Assembly: GCF_009754915.1 (NCBI RefSeq)
Contig: NZ_WPIK01000007.1
Coordinates: 173,520-237,519 of the forward strand
Direction of reading: 5' to 3'
DNA length: 64,000 bases
Source of the DNA: Mucilaginibacter arboris
GTDB lineage: Bacteria; Bacteroidota; Bacteroidia; Sphingobacteriales; Sphingobacteriaceae
The notes beneath the pieces were generated by a model. It made no database searches, had not been told where the DNA came from, and worked only from the letters and a program-made list of their open reading frames with translations. Of this stretch, positions 45,793 to 54,236 are shown piece by piece (position 1 is the first letter of the stretch; each line of letters opens with the position of its first letter). The position numbers and the translations under genes are program-made.

Positions 45793-45930
45793 ACATTTTC
45801 AGGTGATAAAAGAAGCATCAACCTAAAAAATCAAAACCCATGATTAAGATTTTTAGGTGGTAAAAGAAGCATCAATCTAAAAAACAGGGGCAGAAAAAAA
45901 GTTTAAACAACTTCGATAAAAGAAGCAAGG
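45793..45930. repeat. Short reverse-oriented array of word units
   Basis: Reverse cores at 45807, 45861 and (degenerate) 45917 repeat every 54-56 bases, with AACCTAAAAAATCAAAAC between them. These are the reverse complement of the 55-bp unit at 2697-3227. As there, the array abuts a MITE-like element. Confidence 0.8.
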
Positions 45931-48900
45931 TCAGTTCTTAATAAATTTAATATTTTGAAGTGTAGCACCGCTTGCAATGTCCTGCAATTCTGCCACATAA
46001 ACTCCTGCAGGCAACATGGCTACATTGTGTTTAATACTGGTTTGATTTTGGTGGACAGACGAATGGATTTTGATACCATTGTTATTGTAAATAGTAAGCC
46101 TGATGTTGCTGATGCTTCTTTTACCGATCAAAAAATTTACTTCTGTTGTTGCCGGATTAGGATACAACATTACGGAAGCCGGACCGGAAATATTTAGAAG
46201 CGGATTAACAACACTGGCGTTAGGGTTTGCAACAGATGGACTTGTGGTTAGGTCCGGCCCAAAATAAATGGTAAACCGGCCACTGCCAAAAGTAGCCGTA
46301 TTATTTTTATCGATAAAAAAAGCATAGTGGGGTTGATTGTGTAAATCAACAGAATCGGCAGTAAAATTATCTTTTAAAAAAACAGGCGTATTTTTAAAGT
46401 TATCAGATAAATCAGTCAGCTTTAATTGATAATGGCCATTAGCAGCAGCATCCACAAAAAGGGCTATTGTGCTAACTTGTTTTGCCTGCGGTAAAGCATC
46501 AACAGCTAATAACTTTTTTTCGGTTTTGCTTAATGCCGATAAAGAAACACTTGCATTCATACCTGTTAAATCATCTACATCTTCTTCCTGATGATAATCT
46601 TCGCTTTGTCCGTCTTTAAAAGTTAACAAAATATCATCCTGGTTCAGGCTGTCCTGCTGTAATTTCAACCTTAAAAAATCCATTGCCAAAGGTGTTTTTC
46701 CTCCTAAAACAGCCGGGTTAGAAGTGTCGGTTGCTTTAGCTGCTTCTGTAAACATCATGGCTGGGTTTGCATTGTTTGCTTTTATAAAAAAACCTTGTCC
46801 GGAAGCAATATACCGCGTAGCAGCGCCGGTAGAAACACCACCTTTGGTATAAGTGCCATAGTTTTTGGTAACCGGGTCGAGAATATAAATGGTTGGATTA
46901 AGATTGGTTAGAACGATTGCCGCTCCGCTTCCGCCAGATAGTTCCCAGTCAATAGCAGAAGGATAAGGGTTCCCAGCCAAATTAAAACCATCATTTGATT
47001 CTGAATGATTTGTATAGGATAACAGGCCGGTTGCACCTGAAGGAGCAGTAACGGTAATGTTTCCCTGGTTCAATAAGCCTTTATAACTGATGATAACATC
47101 TTCGGGAACTGGAAAAGGCGCTGTGGTTTTATTATTTAAATTATTTGTCCGGTCTCCGCGAAAAAATAAAAAAAAGCCATTGGCAGAAGTCAGAAAGTCT
47201 TGTGAAGTGATAGAATGATTTTTACTGATACTGCCGATCGGGGTAAAATCCTGCGAAGCAGTATTTGCAGCAGGTTCATTATATTTCCAGATAGTAGGGC
47301 CATTTGCAGGAGAAGGATCAAAACCATTTGCTGCTCCGCCTGCGCCGGTAATTAAAATCTGGTCCTGCAAACGGCTGAAATAAAACCTGCGCAAGCTCGA
47401 ATTTGCATTGTTGACCTGGTAAACCGGCGAGGAGAGCAAACGGTAACCTCGCCTTGAAATATCACTGCCTTTAATAAAACGCTGTACAATAACCGAATCA
47501 ATGATCGAAGCAGCACCTAAAGTATTGACCCTTGCTGTTCCGGCCTGGTTAGAAATTAAAGTTAAGTTACTTGCAGCGTTTAAAATATTGGCTGTGCTGG
47601 TACTGTTTAAATCAACCAGGGTATTTACTTCAACCGGGTTTGCTAAAGTAATTGTTCCGTTCCGGGTTTGGATATAAGATTTTAAAGAACGGCTTTGGGC
47701 ATCGGTTTGGTTAAAATAAAGTGTTGCATTGCTGCTGCTTACATCATTGCCAATAATCAGGTTAGCCAGCGAAGAACCGGTTAAAGTTCCGTTAGCATTC
47801 ATCACGATGGAACCTGTAAGTTTTAAAGTTCCGCTGCCAATATTAAAAGTTCCGTTAGTTATGGTAGCAGTATTTTTTACCTGGAGCATGCCTCCGTCTA
47901 ATAAATTAACGGAGCCCGATGCTTTGTTTATCGTTAAATTATGGACAACGTTTTCGTTGCTTGTTTGCGAAAACCTGAGGTTAACAACAGCCGCGGTACC
48001 ATTGATAGTTAAATCTGTAAGTTGATAAGCATTTGCTGCTGCTTGTTGTGCTAAATAACCATCACCAATAATTGTTCCGGCAGAAGCGCTTTGGCCAACA
48101 GTAAAAGTTTGATTGCCATTGGCTGATTTTCCGGCAGGAAGATATAATTTACATTGGTTTTGTAAGGATAATGTTTGGTAAACAGAAACTGTACTGTCAA
48201 TAGTTGCACCGTTTGGACGTGTAACCGTAAAGTTTCTGAAACCGGAACCACCCGAATTAAAAAGAATAGCAGCGCCGCTGCCACTAATTTGTACATCGCT
48301 ATTTGTTCCTCCAACTATTCTTCCGCTCCCTGATAAATTATTAGGGATATCTAAAATATTATAACTGCCTATGGTTAAACGGTTAGTAGGTTTTAGGGTA
48401 ATATCACCTAAAATATTGATTTGGTTATATGCATCAGTAGTGCCGGTTTGTGCAAAAGTGATTACACGGTTACTTTTATCGGCAATAATATTTCCGTAAA
48501 AAATACTTGCATTTTCACTGGCAAGCGTAGCATTTTCTGTACCTGATAATATAAACGTAACACCACTGCGTTTGTTTAAAGCATTTAAAGAGCCTGTACC
48601 AACACTGATGGTCCTGTTAATGGTGATAGATAAATCACTGTTAAATTCTAAAGCCGAATTGCTGATAAACAGTTGCGCCAGGTTCCAGGCCCCGTTTCCA
48701 GACCACGTACTACTGCTGCCCGTTAAATATAAACTTGCTCCCGAGGTACTGCTTAACCAAAAGTTAATTGTTCCGTTGTTAACAATATTGCCCTTGATAT
48801 TGAAACGGATATTATTTACAGCCGAAGAACTCATTTGCAAACTGCTTCCCGCTGCAACAGTTAAACTTACAATTCCTGCAGTTACATTTGCAGCATCCAT

Positions 48901-49116
48901 CAAAACTACTGCATTGGGTGCAATTACTACATCATCCGATGAACCCGGTTTTACACCTCCAACCCAGGTTGTACCATCATTCCAATTGCCACCCGTGCTG
49001 GTAGAAGTAATTGTTGCCGCATCAGCATAAAAAAAGGTGCATAAAAGAAGCATGGTACAGAAAAAGGCTTTCGTGTACCTGTTACTAAAAAATATTTTTT
49101 TTTGATGTTTAGGCAA
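45931..49116 (-). CDS. Large secreted protein with type IX (type A) sorting domain, TTG start
   Basis: 1061 residues. The frame opens after a stop and offers TTG at 49116 before the first ATG at 49053. The TTG start gives a normal signal peptide with a basic N-region (KKIFFSNRYTKAFFCTM and onward to YADA), while the ATG would leave no basic part, so TTG is preferred. Asn/Ser/Thr-rich repeats of likely beta-helix form run to about residue 480. The shared region with GFNLAGNPYPSAIDWE and TRYIASGQGFFIKANN follows, and a type A sorting domain ends the chain (YPNPATTEVNFLI, AMLPAGVYVAELQDI, KFIKN). It is a relative of the protein at 35902-38724. Two word copies lie inside (46112, 49041). Confidence 0.83.
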   Translation of the reverse strand: MPKHQKKIFFSNRYTKAFFCTMLLLCTFFYADAATITSTSTGGNWNDGTTWVGGVKPGSSDDVVIAPNAVVLMDAANVTAGIVSLTVAAGSSLQMSSSAVNNIRFNIKGNIVNNGTINFWLSSTSGASLYLTGSSSTWSGNGAWNLAQLFISNSALEFNSDLSITINRTISVGTGSLNALNKRSGVTFILSGTENATLASENASIFYGNIIADKSNRVITFAQTGTTDAYNQINILGDITLKPTNRLTIGSYNILDIPNNLSGSGRIVGGTNSDVQISGSGAAILFNSGGSGFRNFTVTRPNGATIDSTVSVYQTLSLQNQCKLYLPAGKSANGNQTFTVGQSASAGTIIGDGYLAQQAAANAYQLTDLTINGTAAVVNLRFSQTSNENVVHNLTINKASGSVNLLDGGMLQVKNTATITNGTFNIGSGTLKLTGSIVMNANGTLTGSSLANLIIGNDVSSSNATLYFNQTDAQSRSLKSYIQTRNGTITLANPVEVNTLVDLNSTSTANILNAASNLTLISNQAGTARVNTLGAASIIDSVIVQRFIKGSDISRRGYRLLSSPVYQVNNANSSLRRFYFSRLQDQILITGAGGAANGFDPSPANGPTIWKYNEPAANTASQDFTPIGSISKNHSITSQDFLTSANGFFLFFRGDRTNNLNNKTTAPFPVPEDVIISYKGLLNQGNITVTAPSGATGLLSYTNHSESNDGFNLAGNPYPSAIDWELSGGSGAAIVLTNLNPTIYILDPVTKNYGTYTKGGVSTGAATRYIASGQGFFIKANNANPAMMFTEAAKATDTSNPAVLGGKTPLAMDFLRLKLQQDSLNQDDILLTFKDGQSEDYHQEEDVDDLTGMNASVSLSALSKTEKKLLAVDALPQAKQVSTIALFVDAAANGHYQLKLTDLSDNFKNTPVFLKDNFTADSVDLHNQPHYAFFIDKNNTATFGSGRFTIYFGPDLTTSPSVANPNASVVNPLLNISGPASVMLYPNPATTEVNFLIGKRSISNIRLTIYNNNGIKIHSSVHQNQTSIKHNVAMLPAGVYVAELQDIASGATLQNIKFIKN

Positions 49117-49162
49117 AACGCTTTATTTCAAAAACAAATGAATCTGAAATAAAGGTAAAGCT

Positions 49163-50788
49163 TTATTTTACTTTTATTATAACTTTATTAACTAATAAGA
49201 AAATAATAATTATTAAAGCAATTAAACAAGCAGCCTTGGCCAGGTAATCGCCGTGTTTTACATAAAAAGTAAGGTCGCTGTTCAGGTTGATGTCTTGTTT
49301 GATTGCAGTTTGTGTCCACCATTTGGTTTGCTGCACCACATCGCCGCGCTGGTTAATAAAAGCAGATAAACCGGTATTGCCCGATTGGCAAACCCAGCGC
49401 CGTGTTTCAATTGCCCTTAACTTGGCATAATCCAAATGTTGGTCTTTGCCGGAAGTATTTTCCCACCAGCCATCATTAGTGATAACGGCGATAAACTGTG
49501 CCCCTTTTAGCACATATTTTCCTACATATTCGCCATAAATTGATTCATAACAAATAACAGGCGCTGCGCCAATTCCGCTTTGCGAGTAGAAAACTGTGGG
49601 TTCATCCTGTTTGCCATAACTGCCTGTGCTTCCGCCCAAATGTGCAAAAACCGGTTTCAAAAAAGATAAAGCCGAACCAAAAGGCATTTGTTCTACGCCC
49701 GGAACTAATTTTGATTTGTGGTAAAATTGAACTTTAGCCGAGTTTTCAATATTTACGGCTGCATCAAAGCGGTCAACAAACATAGTGTATCCAGGTATTT
49801 GCTCGGACGAAGGCGTTGGGTCATGACTGTAGAATTTGTAAGATTCGATCCCCGTTAACACGTTTGCATTTTTGTAAGGATAAAGGAAGCGTTGCACCTG
49901 TAAATAATAATTGCTGCTTCTGATCTGATCTTCATCAATGCCTTTTTCATCAAAAATTGCAGTTTCCGGCCAGATAATAAATTCAGTGTTCGGCTGCGCA
50001 ACTTTTTTAGAAAGTGTAATTAAAGTATTGATCTGATCTGATGTTGATATCGTTCCAACTTTTTCATAAGGATCAATATTGGGTTGCACTACAACAATGT
50101 TTGATGGGTCTTCCTGTTCTTTATACTGAAAATACATGAATAAGGAAAGGCTTAACGGAAGCACAATGGCCAGTACAACAGCAGCCACCAAACGCTGCCG
50201 ATGCTTCTTTTGCGACTGTTTTTTTAGTGACTGATAAATTAAAAAGATTAAAATATTAACCAGCCAAATCCAGATTGTTCCACCATAAACACCGGTGTAT
50301 TCGTACCATTGTATCCATTGATGACTGATGGCAAAACCGTTTCCCAAAGTCATCCAGGGGAAAGCCAGGTCCCAGCTTTGGTGCAAATATTCATATCCGA
50401 TCCAAAAGCAGACCAAGCCGGCCAAACTCCAGTTTAAAGGTGCAATTTTTCTTAAACGATAGTATAACCAGCAAGCAGTACTCATCAGCAGCGGGCCAAG
50501 CGAGTAGGGAATAAATGAAATCGGAACGGCCACCAACGCACCAATTGTTTTGATGGAATTATAAACCCAGTAAACAGAAAGCGTGTTCCAGATAAAAAAC
50601 CCGAGAAAACTCATCCAGAAAATCAAAAAGCCTTTTCTGTTAGAGTTGGATTCCATAATTTCTTCCAGTAAAAGAAGCATCGGCACTAATCCTACAAAGA
50701 GTAAAAAAGTAGTATAATGCGTTGGCGGCCAGGCAATCCAGAGTAGTAAACCGGAAATTATAGAGAGAAAAAGGAGTTTGTTTTTCAT
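49163..50788 (-). CDS. lnt: Apolipoprotein N-acyltransferase
   Basis: 541 residues. Several N-terminal membrane helices precede a nitrilase-fold domain with Glu (FIIWPETAIFDE), Lys (QFYHKSKLVPGVEQMPFG) and Cys (APVICYESIYGEYV). The reaction is transfer of a fatty acid from phospholipid to the N-terminus of lipoproteins in the inner membrane. A last helix (ACLIALIIIIFLLVN) ends the chain. Length and motifs are normal for the family. A reverse word copy (50669) is read as PMLLLLEE in the first loop, and a near copy lies at 50201. It fits functionally with lspA further along. Confidence 0.9.
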   Translation of the reverse strand: MKNKLLFLSIISGLLLWIAWPPTHYTTFLLFVGLVPMLLLLEEIMESNSNRKGFLIFWMSFLGFFIWNTLSVYWVYNSIKTIGALVAVPISFIPYSLGPLLMSTACWLYYRLRKIAPLNWSLAGLVCFWIGYEYLHQSWDLAFPWMTLGNGFAISHQWIQWYEYTGVYGGTIWIWLVNILIFLIYQSLKKQSQKKHRQRLVAAVVLAIVLPLSLSLFMYFQYKEQEDPSNIVVVQPNIDPYEKVGTISTSDQINTLITLSKKVAQPNTEFIIWPETAIFDEKGIDEDQIRSSNYYLQVQRFLYPYKNANVLTGIESYKFYSHDPTPSSEQIPGYTMFVDRFDAAVNIENSAKVQFYHKSKLVPGVEQMPFGSALSFLKPVFAHLGGSTGSYGKQDEPTVFYSQSGIGAAPVICYESIYGEYVGKYVLKGAQFIAVITNDGWWENTSGKDQHLDYAKLRAIETRRWVCQSGNTGLSAFINQRGDVVQQTKWWTQTAIKQDINLNSDLTFYVKHGDYLAKAACLIALIIIIFLLVNKVIIKVK

Positions 50789-50794
50789 TTAGGG

Positions 50795-50926
50795 TAGGAG
50801 GTTACAGGTATGAGGTTTGGAGGTAACAGGTATGAGGTTTGGGCGATTAACTGCGGCAATGAACTATGATCTATTAACCATGAACTATTAACCATTAACA
50901 ATGAACTATTAACAATGAACCATAAT
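50795..50926. repeat. Short direct repeats between lnt and rsmI
   Basis: Two copies of a ~23-base unit (GGTTACAGGTATGAGGTTTG / GGTAACAGGTATGAGGTTTG) are followed by a run of AACTATTAACCATTAACAATG-like 11-base units up to the rsmI stop. Similar low-complexity filler occurs between genes in other Bacteroidota. A related string occurs inside ileS at 59911-59950. Confidence 0.65.
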
Positions 50927-51598
50927 CTATAAACCATTAACAACAATAACAAATTCGCCTTTTACCGGATGTGTTTTGTAGTAAGTTTTAATTTCGGTTA
51001 GCGTTCCTCGAACGGTTTCTTCAAATAGTTTAGTTAATTCCCGTGAAACGGAAGCTAATCTTTCTGCACCGAAATGCGTGATCATTTCGTCCAAAGTTTT
51101 GAGTAATCGGTGCGGCGATTCATAAAAGATCATCGTCCGTTCTTCTTCCTTCAAACTTAAATAACGCGTTTGCCTGCCTTTTTTAACCGGTAAAAATCCT
51201 TCAAAAATAAAACGGTCGTTTGGCAAGCCTGAATTTACCAGTGCCGGAACAAAAGCGGTTGCGCCAGGCAGACATTCTACCGGAAAACCATTTTTTAAAG
51301 CTTCGCGGACCAAGTAAAAGCCCGGATCAGAAATCGCTGGCGTTCCGGCATCAGAAATCAGTGCAATTTGCTTTCCCTCAGCTAAAAACTTCATAATTTC
51401 CTGTGTGGATTGATGTTCGTTATGCTGATGGTGCGAGAAAACTTTTCCGGTAATGCCGAAATGTTTTAGCATCGGTGCAGATGTTCGCGTATCTTCCGCC
51501 AGGATCAGATCGGCTTCTTTTAATATGCGGATGGCGCGAAAAGTCATGTCTTCCAAATTGCCAATTGGCGTGGGTACGAGGTAAAGTTTGCCGTTCAT
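50927..51598 (-). CDS. rsmI: 16S rRNA (cytidine(1402)-2'-O)-methyltransferase
   Basis: 223 residues. The tetrapyrrole-methylase fold is shown by YLVPTPIGNLEDMTFRAI at the N-terminus, ILAEDTRTSAPMLKHFGI and IALISDAGTPAISDPGFYLVREA for the SAM site. FYESPHRLLKTLDEM and SRELTKLFEETVRGTL follow. It methylates the ribose of C1402 in the ribosomal P-site. The chain is shorter than E. coli RsmI, lacking the C-terminal extra domain, which is usual in this phylum. It diverges from serS. Confidence 0.92.
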   Translation of the reverse strand: MNGKLYLVPTPIGNLEDMTFRAIRILKEADLILAEDTRTSAPMLKHFGITGKVFSHHQHNEHQSTQEIMKFLAEGKQIALISDAGTPAISDPGFYLVREALKNGFPVECLPGATAFVPALVNSGLPNDRFIFEGFLPVKKGRQTRYLSLKEEERTMIFYESPHRLLKTLDEMITHFGAERLASVSRELTKLFEETVRGTLTEIKTYYKTHPVKGEFVIVVNGL

Positions 51599-51712
51599 TG
51601 TTCGGTTGCCAGTGGTAAGTTGCCTGTTGTCAGTTCTGGGTATTCATTAAACGCATGATATTTCTTCGCCAAAAAACTCGCAACCGGCAACAGAAAACCG
51701 GCAACCGACCAC

Positions 51713-51720
51713 TATCTTTG
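51713..51720 (+). promoter_or_regulatory. Possible -7 box of serS
   Basis: TATCTTTG matches the TAnnTTTG -7 consensus of Bacteroidota and lies 17 bases before the serS ATG, implying a short leader. Upstream DNA is made of CAACCGGCAAC direct repeats, and no clear -33 box is visible. Confidence 0.5.
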
Positions 51721-51736
51721 CTGAAAAATTAAAATA

Positions 51737-53008
51737 ATGCTGCAAGTTAGTTATATCCGCGAAAACAGGGAAAAGGTTTTGGAACGTTTGTCTGTAAGAA
51801 ATTTTAAACAACCGGAACTGGTTGATGAAATTATTACTTTGGATGAAAAACGCCGTTCAACACAAACCCGGTTAGAGCAGGTTTCGGCAGAAGCAAATTC
51901 CGCAGCAAAAAAAATAGGCGAACTGATGCGCAGCGGCAAAAAAGAAGAAGCCGAAGCGATTAAAAATCAGACTTCAAACTGGAAAAACGAGATCAAAAGT
52001 TTGGGCGAGGATTTGGCTGCGCTGGAAAATGAACAGCAGCAAAAGCTTTTTTTACTGCCTAATTTACCACATATTTCTGTGCCTAAAGGAAGTACGGCCG
52101 AAGAAAATGAAGTGGTTTTAGAGAACGGCGAGAAACCAAATTTGCCCGAAAATGCCTTGCCGCATTGGGAATTGGCTGCAAAATATAATTTAATTGATTT
52201 TGAATTAGGTGTAAAAATTACCGGCGCCGGTTTCCCGGTTTATAAAGGAAAAGGCGCCAAACTGCAACGTGCGCTGATTGCTTTCTTTCTGGATGAAGCC
52301 GAAAAAGCAGGTTACGATGAACGCATGTTGCCTTTAATGGTAAACGAAGCTTCCGGTTTTGGAACGGGGCAATTGCCAGATAAAGAAGGACAAATGTATT
52401 TTGTGGGAGAAGATAAATTATTTTTGATCCCGACAGCCGAAGTGCCAATGACCAATTTGTACCGTGATGTAATTTTAAAGGAAGAAGAACTGCCGGTTAA
52501 AAATTGTGGTTATACGCCCTGCTTTCGCCGGGAAGCAGGTTCTTACGGCGCACATGTTCGTGGTTTAAATCGTTTGCACCAGTTTGATAAAGTTGAAGTG
52601 GTACAGGTTGCCCATCCCGAAAAATCTTATGAGATTTTGGAGGAAATGAGCCTGCATGTACAATCACTGCTGCAAAAATTAGGTTTGCCTTACCGCGTGC
52701 TGCGTTTATGTGGCGGCGACATGGGTTTTACTTCCGCCTTAACTTATGATATGGAAACCTGGAGCGCGGCACAGCAACGCTGGCTGGAAGTTTCTTCTGT
52801 TTCCAACTTTGAAACTTTTCAGAGCAACCGTTTAAAATTACGTTTTCGTAATAGCGAAGGTAAAAACCAACTGGCGCATACTTTAAACGGCAGTGCATTG
52901 GCTTTGCCGCGTATTGTTGCTACGTTGCTGGAAAATAACCAGACGGAGAACGGTATTAAAATCCCGGAGGTTTTAGTGCCTTATACTAAGTTTGAGTGGA
53001 TTGACTGA
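51737..53008 (+). CDS. serS: Seryl-tRNA synthetase
   Basis: 423 residues, class II synthetase. The N-terminal ~110 residues form the long antiparallel coiled coil that grips tRNA-Ser. Motif 2 is CFRREAGSYGAHVRGLNRLHQFDKVE-like (starting near residue 258), the serine site includes TAEVPMTNLYRD, and motif 3 is NGSALALPRIVATLLENNQ. Complete and of normal length. It charges tRNA-Ser with serine. Monocistronic in appearance; a MITE-like element lies 40 bases past its stop. Confidence 0.96.
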   Translation: MLQVSYIRENREKVLERLSVRNFKQPELVDEIITLDEKRRSTQTRLEQVSAEANSAAKKIGELMRSGKKEEAEAIKNQTSNWKNEIKSLGEDLAALENEQQQKLFLLPNLPHISVPKGSTAEENEVVLENGEKPNLPENALPHWELAAKYNLIDFELGVKITGAGFPVYKGKGAKLQRALIAFFLDEAEKAGYDERMLPLMVNEASGFGTGQLPDKEGQMYFVGEDKLFLIPTAEVPMTNLYRDVILKEEELPVKNCGYTPCFRREAGSYGAHVRGLNRLHQFDKVEVVQVAHPEKSYEILEEMSLHVQSLLQKLGLPYRVLRLCGGDMGFTSALTYDMETWSAAQQRWLEVSSVSNFETFQSNRLKLRFRNSEGKNQLAHTLNGSALALPRIVATLLENNQTENGIKIPEVLVPYTKFEWID

Positions 53009-53050
53009 TAGTGTTTTGATACCAACACAATTTTTATAGGAGTAAAAGAA

Positions 53051-53352
53051 GCTGTTTAAATTTTGTCCTTTTGTTTGATGCTCTTTTAATGCCCTCATTT
53101 TTTATTTTTTTTGGCTAAAGCCTGTTGCCGGTTATCCTTTATACACGGCCTGAAGGCCGTGGCAACCACATTTGAAAATGAAGGAATGTTCTGTCTGAAC
53201 AGGTACAATTCAGCATAACAAACAAAAACCTGTCGTAAAACCAGGCTTTAAAATTGCCACGGCCTTCAGGCCGTGGGTGATATAAACGCAGGTAGCGGCT
53301 TTAGCCAAAAAAAGAAGCATACAAAAAAATATGGAATAAATTTTAAACAGGC
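53051..53352 (+). mobile_element. MITE-like repeat element, copy C
   Basis: About 302 bases in the same orientation as copy A. The ends GCTGTTTAAATTTT and AAATTTTAAACAGGC, the inner pair TTTTTTGGCTAAAGCC and GGCTTTAGCCAAAAAA, and the two palindromes of type CACGGCCTGAAGGCCGTG are all present. The left end begins within a word copy (GTAAAAGAAGC at 53041-53052), and a degenerate copy (CAAAGAAGCAT) follows the right end. No coding capacity. Confidence 0.82.
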
Positions 53353-53490
53353 TCAAAGAAGCATGGACATTTTGATGGTATCGATTTAAACAGGTACTCA
53401 CTTTCTCATTTCATTTATTACCAATAGATTGACCATTCATGATTTAAACCGATTTTAAAAACCATACAAATAATCGTCTGTTGATTAGAA

Positions 53491-53934
53491 ATGAAATACA
53501 GAAAATTATGCCTGGCTATATGCTTTCTGATTGGAGGATTGGCCATCAGCAAGGCACAGGATATCAAAACAAAAGACGTTCCTGCTGTAGTTAAAGCGGC
53601 ATTTAGCAAACAATATCCTAATGCCAGTGACATTGATTGGAAAAGATCCGGTTCAAACTACAAGGTATCATTTGATCTGGGAAAAGTTGACCACAAAGCA
53701 ACTTATACGCCGGCAGGCAAAACTGTATCTTACGGGAAAGATATTCCTAATTCATCACTTCCGAAAACTATTGCTGATAACATTAGATCCAGATATCCAA
53801 AAGCAACCATTGATGATGTGGAATGGATCAATACGGCAGGGAAGATCACTTATAAAATTGGCCTTGACGGAACACCTGATGCTACCTTGTGGTACACTTC
53901 GGATGGTAAATTTATAAAAGAAGTTGCTGATTAA
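53491..53934 (+). CDS. PepSY-like secreted protein
   Basis: 147 residues with a signal peptide (MKYRKLCLAICFLIGGLAISKAQ). Two repeats of a PepSY-like unit follow. The first has VPAVVKAAFSKQYPNASDIDWKR with YKVSFDLGKVDHKATYTPAG; the second has TIADNIRSRYPKATIDDVEW with TYKIGLDGTPDATLWYTSDG. This matches the PF11396 periplasmic family abundant in Bacteroidota. Function is unknown; the fold resembles beta-lactamase inhibitor proteins. No operon partner. Confidence 0.8.
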   Translation: MKYRKLCLAICFLIGGLAISKAQDIKTKDVPAVVKAAFSKQYPNASDIDWKRSGSNYKVSFDLGKVDHKATYTPAGKTVSYGKDIPNSSLPKTIADNIRSRYPKATIDDVEWINTAGKITYKIGLDGTPDATLWYTSDGKFIKEVAD

Positions 53935-54184
53935 TGTTTTTTAGATTGGTCTGTTCGTCCCCGGTATCATTCTTTTTTCTTAGGCTTTGAATAAAGCGCT
54001 TTTACAAATCCTGTCATGCTAAATCTTCTGCTTCTTTTACCGGGTAAAAATTGGTATTTGCATCCACTTAAATCAATCAAAAACAAGTACAACATTTTTA
54101 GGTGATAAAAGAAGCATCAACCCAAAAAAAGTTTAAACAACTTCAGTAATAGCTGGCCGTAATTATAATAAATATTGCCTAAAC
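53935..54184. other. Intergenic stretch with facing word copies
   Basis: A degenerate forward copy (54028, CTGCTTCTTTTACC) and an exact reverse copy (54106) face each other 78 bases apart, like the pair at 41903/41986. GTTTAAACAACTTC follows, as next to the array at 45900. No gene is seen. Confidence 0.6.
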
Positions 54185-54217
54185 AAAAAACCCGTAACCA
54201 AAGCAGCTACGGGTTTT
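54185..54217 (-). terminator. Rho-independent terminator after the M16 protease gene
   Basis: AAAAACCCGTA and TACGGGTTTTT pair around an 11-base loop, about 20 bases past the protease stop. The stem works in both directions. Confidence 0.85.
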
Positions 54218-54236
54218 TAAAAGGATCCGGCAAATA

